Positions 26,484 to 39,220 of a DNA stretch of 64,000 nucleotides are shown here, piece by piece. Numbering within the stretch: position 1 is the stretch's first letter; the number at the start of each line of letters is the position of its first letter. The DNA is from Stictocephala bisonia (taxonomy: Eukaryota > Arthropoda > Insecta > Hemiptera > Membracidae). Position numbers and translations under genes: made by a program. The notes beneath the pieces were generated by a model. It was not told the origin of the DNA. It was given only the letters and a program-made list of their open reading frames with translations, and searched no databases. The DNA lies in NCBI GenBank assembly GCA_035578905.1, contig JAQJVL010000737.1, positions 1 through 64,000 on the forward strand, written 5' to 3'.

Positions 26484-26915
26484 GACAAGGACAAATATGG
26501 CTTTAAAATGAATTTGATAAATGAAGATGAGCGAATGTAGTCATTGATACAAACTAACACCGACTATTCCTTAGAAATTGTTACGAATTAACATCCTAAT
26601 AACAAATGAACAGCCATTGGTATTAGCTGATTTATTCCAACGTTTATTTTACTGTGATTGGGATTGAACTTAGAACCTTTAGGTTGAGAAGTTGGTCTTT
26701 AAATAAATACAATATTACAGACCTGCCTAAAAGATGTGTTGAATAAATTGATTATTGCTATGCCTATTAACATACCACGCATCTCACATATATATACTAC
26801 CTGTTTTGGGGTGACTTTCTATAGAGGACATTTATAGACTGATTAAGGGAGACTTCCAAGGTCAAGGTTATCCAGAACAATGAAAATCAACAACACAACT
26901 ATGATGATATTAACT
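26484..26915. other. AT-rich DNA with a weak dispersed repeat
   Basis: About 65 bases at 26526-26590 (GATGAGCGAATGTAGTCATT and following) resemble 41635-41701 (GATGAACGAGTGTAGTCATT), which suggests a diverged interspersed repeat. Nothing else was recognised. Confidence 0.4.
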
Positions 26916-27240
26916 CACCCACTCTTACATCAACACACTCATTCTGAAATACCTACCCATAATCTCAAGGTTTAGGATGAATCCCCCTACTCTTCCAATG
27001 GCATGCAGTTCATTGACTCACTCACCCTCCTTCCCGTTGTCACACAGTTTATGACTGACGTATTCACCAGCCCTTAGATACAAGTCCTGACAGACCCATC
27101 CACCAGCCCATAGACACACGGTTTATTATGGTCCCACCCACCATTCCATCAACACATGTTTTATGATCAAACCCCTCCCCACTCACCACATAGATACACG
27201 GTTTCTTACGATCCATGGTTTATAATGGCCTCTTCAACCC
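26916..27240. repeat. Decayed C-rich minisatellite
   Basis: A C-rich, G-poor tract with irregular recurrences of CACCCAC.., CCCATAGACACACGGTTTAT and related phrases at intervals of about 35-45 bases. It resembles the sharp ~35-36-bp minisatellites at 27.9, 51.4 and 63.5 kb but is too diverged for a clear unit. Confidence 0.4.
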
Positions 27241-27521
27241 TCCTAACAAAACATCTAACGGAACAGTATATACCAATATTTTATAGTATTTGATTGTCAA
27301 ATTTAGAAATTTTAAGACATAAACTGTCATATATTCAAATAATGATTTCCATTACACATTATTTGTATTGCAATTATTTTATACGAAAAAATACGAGGAA
27401 GACGTGATAGTAAATTTTTAAGTTTTATATATGCTCTTACTTTACTGCAAGCATTTAGAGAAGACAAGAACTAACTTTAGCATGAAATCTCGTAAACGAG
27501 TTTTAAACACCTTAAAAACTA

Positions 27522-27625
27522 GTTTCCTTTTACTGCCAGTAAACAAGGCATATCAATGAAACTTTCATGAAGTTAAAACTTAGATTTTATTGAAGCTGAA
27601 TTTCTTTACGAAATTGTTGTTCTGT
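27522..27625. repeat. Dispersed repeat, copy 2
   Basis: Aligns with 21369-21490 in the same orientation, with shared blocks ACTGCCAGTAAACAAGG, ATGAAACTTTCA and TTCTTTACG. Class unknown. Confidence 0.65.
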
Positions 27626-27884
27626 TTGTCTATATCTTAAAGTATTGTTTCAAACCAATGTTTTGCAAATTTCTCACATCTGTTAGTTGTTCAAGTCTCA
27701 ATAATAAATTAATTCTCAATTATAATTTCCAAAGAAGTATTTATTTTTTTACAGATATTATTTGTAAATACTGATATTATTTGTAAATTTGATAATGAAT
27801 AAGCAACATTTCAAGTCAGTTTAACAAACTGTTCTAGTCAGTAAACTTGTCTTGTGATTATATTCGTTCATTTTCACATACGAA

Positions 27885-28035
27885 CTCCTATTGACCCAAC
27901 CGCCCACCCATACACGTACAGTGCTATTGATCGACCCACCCACCCATACACATACAGTGCTATTGACCCACCCACCCATCCATACACGTTCAGTGCTATT
28001 GACCCACCCGCCCACTCATACACGTACATTGGTAT
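27885..28035. repeat. 36-bp minisatellite, about four copies
   Basis: The unit GTGCTATTGACCCACC followed by CACCCATACACGTACA repeats about four times with small changes. It is nearly the same unit as in the array at 63.47 kb, where GGTATT replaces GCTATT. Reading frames across it are by-products of the period. Confidence 0.9.
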
Positions 28036-28759
28036 TGTACGCAGTACATTGGTATGCTGGTGAAGCAGTGAGTAGTCATTATCAAATTTATTTAGCATAA
28101 TATTTTTATTATTTGAATACTGTGGTTGAGACGTATATAAAACATTTACTATAACATATAAAGTATTTAAAACTACGGTCTAAATGATATTTTGTTGATA
28201 CATGGACATAGCAATGATAGCTACAATTAGTAATAATTAGTTTGATTACTTAAAAGCAACAATATTTAATTGCGCAACTACCCCAATAGTAAAAATATTC
28301 TACTTTCCTTCCTTTTTGAATCCCTCTCTTGTATAGGTGATACACGTGTTATACATAAATCTATAATCATATTATAAATATATATAGTGCATATATGTAA
28401 TAAATGTGTGTTGTGTGACATTGGTTTGTGTTATTCTTGAAGTATCTGCAATAGACATGCTACTTTCACGAAATTGACCTATTGCCGTCTTATTTCTCTA
28501 TTTTACACAATTCTCTGCTATTACATAATAAACATAACAGTTTCTAATGTAGATCAGATAATGTTGTACACTTTGTTGGCAGTTAAAAAGGTTTAAAAGA
28601 TTAACCATTACACTTTTTTTTAAGTGAGCTAGCCTTGGTTGTTTTTGAGTTCACTAAATTAACTCTTATCTTTGCATAGTTATATTAATATCAATGCATT
28701 CAGTCATAAATTAAATACTGCTATTATATAATTCTATAACCGGCTTTGGAAAGTCTTCT
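28036..28759. other. AT-rich DNA, no gene recognised
   Basis: AT-rich sequence with no supported feature. Confidence 0.5.
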
Positions 28760-28965
28760 TTTAATAGCCCTCTATGATATTTAACCAAGAGACCAACGGC
28801 CTAAGGGTGACTTCTGAACAACCATCAATGACCTGGCGGGTGGGATGTGTGCAATAACGGGATCTCTCACCAGTCACCCATCCAAGAAACAACCACGCTT
28901 GATATTGCTTGACACCGTTATCATACGATAATATCGGAACCTTCCCTTCAAGGCCAATGGCTTTG
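28760..28965 (-). mobile_element. 5S-rRNA-derived SINE, copy 1
   Basis: On the minus strand 28871-28913 reads TCAAGCAATATCAAGCGTGG, a short spacer, then CTTGGATGGGTGACTG. These match the internal promoter of 5S rRNA (AAGCAACATCGGGCGTGG, the A-box region, and TTGGATGGGTGACCG, the C-box). The 5' end near 28958 starts GCCATTGGCC, like 5S. After the C-box the sequence departs from 5S into a body (TTCAGAAGTCACCCTTAGGC and following) that is shared with a second copy at 57.0 kb. This is the architecture of SINE3-type elements. It is not a functional 5S gene. Confidence 0.8.
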
Positions 28966-30524
28966 TTACGTAATCCCACTTTTATCTTTGGCTGTTTCTG
29001 TATTTCATACTTAATTTAATACTATTTAATATTTAATTTAATTAATACTATTTAATAATATTTTTAATTTGGTTCTGTATTTTATGGACAAGTGATTCAC
29101 TGAGCATCATATACTATATATAGGAGGTATTAAGAAGTCGACAGTGTTTCTACAAAGCCGGACGTAAATACGTATATTCATGACATCTCTTAATTTTCCT
29201 GCATTTTAATGAGAAAATATACTAGATAGTTGGTAACATTTAGTAACTGTTAATAGACATCTTAACAGGTACATAGATTTCCTTTTCAAAGGACATTTTA
29301 AAAGCTTTATTCAGGATACGGAGAAAATAATAACTTATTTAATTGCTCTCCTAAAAGCGTAATTTTATTATTCAAAATGAAGCTGAAACTACTAGGATTC
29401 TCGTGAGTTGCATGTTGATCCTCTTTATCTGCACATAGACTGCTGGTACACCCTCTGAAGAAAGAGGGGCGATAATAACGCAGAACACTTGAGAGTTTAC
29501 TTCGTAATAAGCCTTTAAATCCATCTTATCTAATTTGCTCCTAATCCCATTCGAATATACCAACTTTATTTTGCATTTTCTTAGTACTTCAGTACTAGCA
29601 CCATTACAGTAAAACTTTACGCCAGTTCTGTAAATTTTGGAAGTTTACAAGAACATATAGCGAATTAATTACGTCACTAAAACTATGAATCAGTCATTTA
29701 TTTCAAACTGTCATATGTAAAGTTTTACATGTATGTTTACAATTTATAATCATTTTCTGGATATAAACTTGATTTGATTGAAAGTTGTAGACAAAGTTTG
29801 AAGGGTGTCATTGAACTTTCATTAGATGTCGAGGATTGTTGACAAGACCAGAGACTGACAGGTCGCCCTAACTAGATTTGAGTGACTCCTCACTTCAGAT
29901 GCAAGGCTCACTTATTTCTTGAAAGTATTCATCAGTTAAAATTTCAAAATAATAATATTTTAATTAATATTTCAATTTATACATATCTTGTTTACAGTTT
30001 TATAATTTAGACGTCAAACTATCTCAAAACTTAAAAAATGTTCAAGTAGGCCTAGTTAATTCAGTTGTAAACCAACAAAATTGTGTAGTGCACATTACCT
30101 CAATGTAGAAATACTTTATAATTTTACAAGTAATACTGGTTACTTTTTTAGTAAAAGTAGGCTAAATAGACTGTCATAATTAATAATCATAAATTTTAAG
30201 AAATAAATAATTTCTTCTTTACTTGTTCCTGATAGTTTACCAGTTAATTATTATTAATATTATTATACCATATTATGGACAATTTTGTTTTATATTTTAA
30301 TATAAATAACGTGACTCATGTCCTACGAATTATATCAATAAAATATGCGTAGTGTTTCGAAACCACGGAAGAGCAAGCAAGTAACGAAAACCGATTGTGT
30401 ATATCGTTACAGAAATATTGCAACAGTTATTCAACATGTAATATGAAAACCAAATATATTGCATTTTGTTTGGACTATTCATGATATTAGTTTTTCTCTA
30501 TTCATACTACAGTTATTATGTATA
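28966..30524. other. AT-rich DNA, no gene recognised
   Basis: AT-rich DNA with TTTAATATT repeats near 29.0 kb. No gene supported. Confidence 0.5.
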
Positions 30525-31025
30525 AGTATTTTAACAGGTATTTAACATATGATATTTGATATAGTTTTGTAAAAGTTATAGAACCAAAGTAATATAACCG
30601 GTATTTCATCAACCATACGATATTCGATACACAGAGAATACATGTTGGTTTCCGTTAGTCAAATATTATTTTATTTTCAGTTTTGTAAAACGTTATAGCG
30701 CCAAAGAATAATAACAAGTATTTCATCCTCCATACGATAATCGATACACAGATAATCCATGTTGGTTTCTATTAGTCAGATATGATTTATTTTCGGTTTT
30801 GTAAAAAGTTATAGTGCCAATTTATTGTAACACGAATTCCATCCCCCATACGACATTCGATTCACAGAAATTCCATGTTTGTTCTTTTAGTAGAAGATTA
30901 TTTTATTTCGGTTTTGTAAAAACGTTGTAGCACCAAAGTATTGTAACATGTATTCCGTCCAATGTATGATATGTTCTATCCTCAGAAAACCCATGTTGGT
31001 TCCCATTGATAGAACATTAGTTTAT
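30525..31025. repeat. Diverged tandem repeat, unit about 116 bp, four copies plus a partial
   Basis: Copies begin with TTTTGTAAAA at 30565, 30681, 30797 and 30912. Each contains TTATAGxxCCAA, a TATTTCATC-like box, CATACGATATTCGAT, ACACAG and CCATGTTGGTT. Spacing is 116, 116 and 115. A partial upstream copy matches from 30525. Divergence between copies is high, so the array is old. Confidence 0.85.
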
Positions 31026-31655
31026 TTTAAATTAATTTAACAGCTAACGTGTGCTAATGTGTACTTTTACACAGCCTACAATTGTATAAAGAACTTCGAT
31101 TACTTTAGCAATCATTATTGATTACAATTATCATTACGTTGCAAATATTTATAAAAGATTGATTTATTTGTGGTTAATTCTAGCAAGGAGCTAATGTAGC
31201 AATTCAGTCTAATGTAACTAAAATATCATATGTTCTATGGGAGGTTAGTATGTACTTGTTATGTGTGTTAATATGACTAACAAATAGTTCACGTTGGAAT
31301 GAAGTAATACATGTTCATGCTAGACCAATGGTTTGGGTTGTCTGCCATTGGTTATTGTGGATTACTAACAGTAGGATGGGCCAGATTGTTCAAAATACAT
31401 ATTTATTTTATTTTTAAAGATATATTTCTTGAAAAAATAATGTACTGTTAGATGAAAAACATCCGTAAAATGTGACTAGAGGTAAATAATATAGAAATAT
31501 GGAAGTCGAGAAAGGCGCAAATTAATACTTGTTTCGCCTCAGTGTTTACAAAGGACTTTTCTAAGCTTACTTTTAATTACTTTTTAATGTAAAGTAAATT
31601 CAATTAATTTAGAATATTTTAATAAGGAAACATTCTAAACTTGCCTTTAGTTTCA
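31026..31655. other. AT-rich DNA, no gene recognised
   Basis: AT-rich sequence with no supported feature. Confidence 0.5.
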
Positions 31656-31659
31656 TATA

Positions 31660-31728
<69 letters not shown>

Positions 31729-31731
31729 ATA
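31656..31731. repeat. (AT)n microsatellite
   Basis: About 75 bases of alternating AT with two TTA interruptions. Confidence 0.95.
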
Positions 31732-34472
31732 TTTTTGTTTTTTTTAATGCACTGATTTTACACTCTGAATTAGCACTGCAAGGGAAACGAACTTATTTGT
31801 GAGTATTAAAATGTTACCAGTTTAAATAGCCAACAATTGTGAAACTACAAAACATCGACGTTAAAAATCTAGCCTGTTAAAGAATATTATACTTTTCGTG
31901 ATAGCTTTCTATCAGCATATTGAATTCATTTGTATTTTATAAATAAAGGTAACTAGTTTAAATAGTTCAAATACTATACCAAACACATAACCTCATGTCA
32001 ATTTAGACTATTTAGACTCTGGTTACTATATACAACACTTTACCACGTTCCAACGTTTCGATTAAACTATCATAGTCGACTTCAAGGTGTGAGACACGCT
32101 ACTCTCTAAGAGCTGAATTTAATTAAGACTCTTCTTTATTATTTTCCTTGACTCAGTTTTGTGATTTGCCAAAACCTTCTGCAATTTATAGCATATTTTG
32201 TCAGACATAGGATGAAAACATTGCCCAGTTGTACTTTGATTACGGTTTACATTGACCATGTTAATTGTTAATATAATGTTATGTTAATAATGTTAATACA
32301 AGTAAATTAAAATATAAAAATATAAAGTTGGACATAGGATGGGAAGGAACCAGCACAACCTGGTTCAGTGACAGAAAGGGAGCTTATTCTTAAAGTGTGG
32401 ACTTATTAAACGTAGTTTGAGTTGGCCCATACATATATTACAGTAAAAGTAATAAATTAAATTAAGTTTTCACATGATTTGAATACTCGTATAATTAAAA
32501 TAATAATACGAGAGATAATAACGTTTATTGGAACATTAATAGTGAAAATTACTCAAACACGTTTAAGAAAGAGCAGTTAAACCAGTAAGACAACTTGGCA
32601 GCTGTCTACGACTGTCTTGTCGTGTCTGGATATCCGACTAGACATGTATTACCCCAGTCGGACATTCTGGAACTTACGTGTCACTATGTAAATGAGATCT
32701 ACATATGATTAAGGCAGAACACTTCGGCTAGCTAATCCCCTTTGATTAGAGGTATTTTAAATTAGTATTTATATTTGGATGGGTGATTTTTAACGTCAAA
32801 CAACACAAACTTAAACTAATAGAAGTACTTGATCTGAGGATGGTAACAGTGGTTCACTAAAATCAATCAAAAAAATGTATGCATTTTGTACTTATATCAT
32901 CGAAACATTTTGTTGTTGTGAGAAGTTTCGTTGTACTGAAGTTTGCCATTACACGAATTATGCTAACAGATAACTGGTGAAGCATGTTTGTGAAATTATA
33001 ATGTACAAAACTATTGACTAGAATAATATTTTAATATAAAGTTTAATATGACAATTTTTAATTTGTGTTTTTTTTAAAGATCGTATGTGAAATCACACTA
33101 AAGAATGTTTTAAAATAAAAACTATCAGTATTATGAGAACCATTTAATTTTTTTTTTACCTTACGCTTAATATTTTCTAGTTACTTTAGTTTTTTGCCAA
33201 TTTTATTGCAAAATTTTGCTTTTTATTCAGTTTTATTTCGGTTGACCATAACTAGAGTTAAGTATTCAAATTAATATGTCTACACTACTATATGGACGTA
33301 CATATAAATTAGGCATGCTACACAAAATTGTATGACATTTATACATAGCAAAGACCAATTTTTCAGTTTTCTCGCTATGTAGATTATTTGGACATAAGAA
33401 GTGATACCTCTGCAGGTTTCAGTGATTTAATGTGCCAATTAGGGGATATACGAGTAATTCTCATTCGGAAAAACCTATTTGGATCATAATTTACATCGCT
33501 TTATTGTTTGGCTAGAATATTATGAAAAAATAAAGCACCCTTTACATAAAATGTGACTGAGTAAGTATTCCATTCGATTACTCTAAAAGGTTGATGTTAA
33601 AAATAAAGATACTAGTAACTAAAAACATGTGTGAAGATATAAAATTTCAATCTATAAAATGAAAATAAGAGAAGTTTTTTATTAAATACCACACATGTTG
33701 AAAAAAAGGTTTCAGTTAAAGTTTCAAAGCGGAGCTAAAATATAACCACTGTTACTGATGGAATGTAAATATAAATGTTAGTCTTCCAACAGCATACAAC
33801 TATGCGTGTTCGCACAAGTTTCAATCTCATATACACGAAGTAGGCTTGTCTCGCTGACAGATAATACTTCTAAAGCATTGGATGAAATAAAAAGGAGATC
33901 TCATCCCAAAACATTGAGACGATCCCCGATAATCTTCCCGCCTAACTAAGGTCTGACTATTTGTTTGTTTTGTTCATTAATTTTGTATATCGATTACTAA
34001 AGTTGAAGCAGCCATGATTCAATTTGGAAAACAATTATGTTTAGTTTTCGGGCTTCATAGAGGTAAGTGAAATGAACTACTAAAAATAAATATATTAATA
34101 TTGAACTGTTTAACTTAATTCTTAATGATTAATTTTCAATTCTTACTCAATTAATAAGTTTTCATCAAAACTACTTCTAAGTTGGTTTAAAAAAAATTAA
34201 ATTCAAGATTATTCGTTTATAACAAACTACACAAAACTTGAAACATGTAGTATTTGAAACAGGCCTTTCAATATACTTCATTTGTGAAAGTTATTCTCTG
34301 TGATTTTAAGATTTCACAGTTATTTTAACACGCCTAGAAAAGTAACTAGCAGGAAAAAGTCTTTCTAGTCCAAATTAAAGAAATTTAATATATTATGTTA
34401 AAATCTTCTTCTAGGTTATCATTGAAGAGAAAAGGGGTGAGTTATTGAAGTGTAACTTTAAACGGTGTTGAG
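31732..34472. other. AT-rich DNA with one hammerhead-like motif
   Basis: AT-rich DNA, no gene. At 32053-32086 (minus strand) CTTGAAG, a potential ACTAT/ATAGT stem and GAAACGTT lie in the same order as the hammerhead-like boxes at 20.4 and 22.8 kb. This may be another Penelope-like fragment. Confidence 0.4.
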
Positions 34473-34660
34473 ACAATCAAGAAGACATATGCGTGTGTAC
34501 AATCAAGAAGACATATACGTGTGTACAATCAAGAAGACATATACGTGTGTACAATCAAGAAGACATATACGTGTGTACAATCAAGAAGACATATACGTGT
34601 GTACAATCAAGAAGACATATACGTGTGTACAATCAAGAAGACATATACGTGTGTACAATT
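34473..34660. repeat. 26-bp minisatellite, seven copies
   Basis: The unit ACAATCAAGAAGACATATAC followed by GTGTGT is repeated seven times, almost identically (first copy ATGC for ATAC). The very low divergence indicates recent expansion. Overlapping open frames (to 90 codons) arise because the unit lacks stops and are not genes. Confidence 0.95.
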
Positions 34661-37600
34661 TGCGGGTCGAAGCAGGTAGGGCCATTGAGGGAGAAGGGGA
34701 GAGGGGAAGATGTTGTGTGTGTTGGATAGTGAGTTAGGTTTTCCTACCCCTAAAATCTAAAACTACATTCCTTCTAACACTCAACTGGACATCTGCATGG
34801 ACACCCTTAAATGTTTTTGGATTTAGGAGGATCATTCTTGATATGGTTTTGATGTTAGTGGACTGTATGCTGTCAATATAATATGGATGTTAACGTAGGT
34901 TTTTAAAATTTGCATTAATGAATTGTGAAAGTAGTATATGATAGCTAGTTCCATTTCTCAGATCAGATGTCGGATGGCGTGCAAGCAACCAGTTTGTTGT
35001 CTTGTAGATATGCGTGAACTCTTAGCACGGTCGTTTAGTAATGCCATGGCAGTAGACAATAATGTATTCCCCTTGTAGCATTAACAGAGTTCAAGGTCAG
35101 CTGGTGACCCCAGTCTTACTAAATAACTATGGCCAATACTACAATGTCTCCCTTTGCATTCAAGTTAAAGTTTTACTATCATTCAAAGACTTCTCCACAC
35201 TATCAGGTGTGAGATAAGTTCTAGATATTTTATGTTTAGTAAGATTGGAATAAGTTAAATGTATTGAAAATAAAACTTTAGTTTACTAAATGGTTGTTTT
35301 ACAACCGAAATGTTCAAAATTTGTAAAGTATAACTATGATTTTTAAGGTAGATAAAGCATGATAAAATAAACTTAATAACTTTCTTTCATATAATTTCGT
35401 AAACTGAATCACTATATTATATAACTTTATGAGCTTCGAAAGAATAAGTTATCAATAATAGCATAATCAAGCAATCGTACAATTTTCTTACATTGCAGGT
35501 GCAAATTCATTCTTGATGTTTTATACGATCAAAAATGTATGTTTTACCAATAAATATTTCAGTTATTTAATTTAGATAATTTTGATTCAAATTATCACAT
35601 GTTACATGTTAATGTATTTTGTGTCAGTCATGTCAAGACTAACTGCGTATTATCTACTTTGCAATCAAAATATACAACTTTTTTAATAAATGATTTACTA
35701 ATGTTGCTCTTTTTTATCAAAATTGTGAGCCTACATAAATGTAAGTTATAAATGAAAGATTTATAAATAATATTCCGTATTAATATTACATAAATATATT
35801 ACATAAATTTATAAAATCCTTTAGATTTTTAGTTATTTTATATCAATAAATTAATTTTACCTGCAAGTAGCTGTATTACAACACAATTATACACACACTA
35901 TTATTGTTATTACACACGTGCAGTTAACATATTACAAATATCAGAATAGGCCTATATAATGACACACATTTACTAACCTCAAAAGTAAGGTTTGATAAAT
36001 ATTGGATAAAACAGTCATTAAATATTCCTAAAAGCTTGATTTAACATGGATAACAAAAACGCTAATAGAAGAACAAAGAACTAAAATTGAAATTTGTTAG
36101 TTAACAACTGAATGTGCTTATATTACGATATGAAACCAATGTTTTATTGAAATAGTTTCCCTTACTTCAGAAGAAAATAAACAAAAACTATAATTTTTTA
36201 TTCAATTTCCCATTATTCGATTCTGTTGTAATGAACGGAGTACAAACTTTTTGCTGTATTGCATGTACTTAAAAAACTTTCATGGGGTTTTATTTGCCTT
36301 GCAACAGTATGTTTGTTATATATATTTATTTATTATTTTTTACTGGAGAATGAAGAAAATACTTATAAGAATAAAGAGTAATATTTGTATTAAATTTGCT
36401 AAGATAAATATAAAAAGTATGTTATAAGACGTGTCTGTTCGGTAAGATATTAAAGGCAAGTTCTTTTGATCTTCATAAATGGGATTTTTTCTGGACAAAT
36501 TTACTAAGGTAATATTACACCACGAGTAGAACACGCTTTATATTAAAATAATATTGTAACTGTATTTGGCTGACGGATATAAACTGGCAAATTACTTCAT
36601 GCTAGACTGGATAATTTTATACCTCAAGTGGCTTCAATTTAAGTTAATTAGCAGGAGTAATAAATAGTTTGATAATGAAATAACCAATAAAATATTTAGA
36701 ATAATTTTGGTGGTTTCAAACACTCAAATGGCAACTTCATAGAGATAATTTAATACAACAGTGAAGGTGGTCTGTTGATTCTGGTTTTGAAATCCAATTG
36801 ATCTCAATGAGTTTTTTTTTTTATCTAGTTAACATTTTTGTGGGACTAAATGCAAACGTGATCAAATATTGAAATACTTTGTTTAGTTTTGTTTCCGATT
36901 GCAAGAATAAATAAAATATTGGGGACTGGTAAGAACCATTTAAATATTCTTTTTTTTTAGTTTCACGTTACTTTTCAAAGAGAAAATTATGGCTTTCGAA
37001 TAGACGAACCGAATCAATTCACATTCAAAGTAAATGATTATAACCTAATAGAGGCACAGTGCTGTAACCAGCTACTTAGGAACAAAGTGTTGAGGAGATT
37101 GTAGGCGATCAGTTCTATGGTCAGTTCTCTTAAAACCAACATGGAGACCGCTCAGTGGTTGCCATTGGTTTGGACACTACTATAGAAGTCATAAGCGTCG
37201 AATTTTGGTGGTAGTCAGAGCGCAGATATTGTCAAGGAAGACAACCAAGAACCAGGCTAGTCAATTAGCTGAACATAAGACCAATACAAAGTATTTCGGA
37301 TTCCAAGTAAAGCTGTAGGACCCTTAGTTTCCCTGGCTCTTGAGCTATTAACTAATCGCTCTTTCGAAGAACAGTAACAATGACAACAACCATAGTAACA
37401 ATGACTTCACTCGTTCATCTACAATCACACTCATTAGCTCCTTATATTTTTCAATATCACTCCGATCAGTGTTTTAATAACGAATAATAAATAGTTGTGA
37501 ATAATTATTTAAATATTACATAACTATAAAACAGTGATAATATTATTTTATCAAGATTAAATATTACTCAGAAATCAGTGTTACTCAAACAAGATTAGCA

Positions 37601-38223
37601 CTATATATGCATTTTTTAAATAAAACACTTCAATGTTACAGTGTGCTAAAACGAATGCAAAGGGAACGTAAATTGAATTGCGCTACGTGTGAAACAGCTA
37701 AACACAAACACAGTTTTTATTTGCAAATCATTTTGCCACTGAACAATCACTATTTGTGTTGTGTGCGGTTCTGCACTGTGAAACGTTTGTGAAGAGGTGA
37801 ATGGAAATTAGACTTTTTAAAACTTATTACTATAGTTATATTAAAAAATAAAACGTTAAATTGTTATAAATATATTAATTATTAGAGTATCTTTCATTTT
37901 TAGCCACGGGCAGGTGGTGAACATATAGATAGGCTCCTTCTGATCATAAAACGGTAGCTCCAGTACTCAATTTATGACAGGAAAAGAATGTTAGATATAA
38001 ATATTAAGTGCTATGTAAGTACTGGACTATTTATTTTAAGTGACATTTACAGCATTTTAACTATGAAAAAAGAATAAATATCGTTGGAAATTTAGTTTAC
38101 TTCGTAGAGTACAAAACATTTCATGAAAAAATACGTTATCAATTATTATCAATAATAATCAATTAAATAATTATTTATATAATTGATGTAAATAATGATA
38201 TTATCGCTTATTTATAATGGCTT
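34661..38223. other. AT-rich DNA, no gene recognised
   Basis: Mainly AT-rich DNA. Moderate-GC stretches near 34.66-34.73 kb and 37.05-37.38 kb have no recognised identity. Confidence 0.5.
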
Positions 38224-38415
38224 AATTGTATGTGGTCTAAGACAAGGGCTCCAAACGTTTCTCGTACCACGCCCCCTCCTGTTAAATGACATTCCCACAC
38301 ACCTCCCTTTAGAAACAAATTGTATGTGGTCTAAGACGTTCCAAACGTTTCTCGTACCACGCCCCCCTCCTGTTAAATGACATTCCCACACACCTCCCTT
38401 TAGAAACAAATTGTA
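38224..38415. repeat. Tandem duplication of about 92 bp, two copies plus a start
   Basis: AATTGTATGTGGTCTAAGAC at 38224 recurs at 38318, and AATTGTA recurs at 38409. Both full copies carry CCAAACGTTTCTCGTACCAC, GCCCCCTCCTG and CCTCCCTTTAGAAACA. The copies differ by small indels. The repeat lies in the left end of the hAT-like remnant. Confidence 0.9.
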
Positions 38416-38648
38416 AGGAATTTTGTAATTAAGGATTGATTGGAATTTTTCAAAGTATTATATTAAAAAAATATTTGTTCTTACTTTCACAAGACAAACA
38501 ATATAACATTTTAAGTTTTAGTTTACTAAGTACTGGTAAGAGAAAAAGAATTTAGTCTTTAAATGAGACGGATGAGCTTGCAAATACCCTCATTGACTTG
38601 TCTTCACAACACCCAGGGGGGAGGGAGTCTCCAGTTTGGTATCCCCTC
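38243..38648. mobile_element. Possible hAT-type non-autonomous remnant
   Basis: The left end CAAGGGCTCCAAACG with ACCACGCCCCC downstream resembles the common hAT terminal style (CAGGGGTTCCCAAAC, then CACGCCCCC). The opposite end at 38617-38648 reads, reverse-complemented, GAGGGGATACCAAACTGG. The 8-mers outside are GTCTAAGA (38235-38242) and GTCTGAGG (38649-38656), 6 of 8 matching, as expected for an old 8-bp target duplication. No transposase remains. The call rests on end style and is tentative. Confidence 0.4.
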
Positions 38649-38656
38649 GTCTGAGG

Positions 38657-39220
38657 CAATACAAATTAGGCATATTTCCATTACCTAGAAGTGAAAGATA
38701 TAAATAGAATATACATATTAAAACATATTAATTACTTGATGGTTTATTTTAACCTGCACCAAACCAATTACAATTTTGAGAAATGGTCATAATTTTTCGT
38801 TTAATCTGCATATTTTTAAATTACCACTTCACCAACATAAATAGCCCAAAGTTTTAAATCCCCTTTCGCATACGAGAAATACAGACACAACGAAAGTTAG
38901 CCAATGGATTCATGCATAAAACATTTTCCAGTTCACCAGTTTACTTACCAGCCAGTCAGAAATTGAAAATCTAATATTTGCAATAGTTCAGAAAAATTGA
39001 AAAATTAAATGATTTTCTCGTTAATTAAGTAAAATAAATTTAAAGTAACGATTGTATTAAAATGTTTATAATATGAATTCAAATTATAATCGCAGAAGGA
39101 ATATATATGTTTAAATGAACAAAATTAAAAAATGGTAATTAAATAAAGTACTTGTATTAATTAGTTTGTCAGCCAAATTAATTAATTAGGTATCAATAAC
39201 ATTGCCAGTTACGTTTACCA
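38657..39220. other. AT-rich DNA, no gene recognised
   Basis: AT-rich sequence with no supported feature. Confidence 0.5.

Noticed and set aside
28868..28962. Functional 5S rRNA gene
   Set aside because: Similarity is confined to the promoter parts; the 5' and 3' regions of 5S are lost and another body follows.
28761..28979. 72-codon open frame on the minus strand
   Set aside because: It lies wholly within the 5S-derived SINE and has no protein character.
34473..34660. CRISPR-like array of short repeats
   Set aside because: Copies are directly adjacent without unique spacers, and the sequence is eukaryotic; it is a minisatellite. The same holds for the 27-, 35- and 36-bp arrays.
34465..34737. 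Open frames of 78-90 codons with repeats of CVQSRRHI or CTIKKTYT
   Set aside because: By-products of the 26-bp array, which has no stop in several frames.
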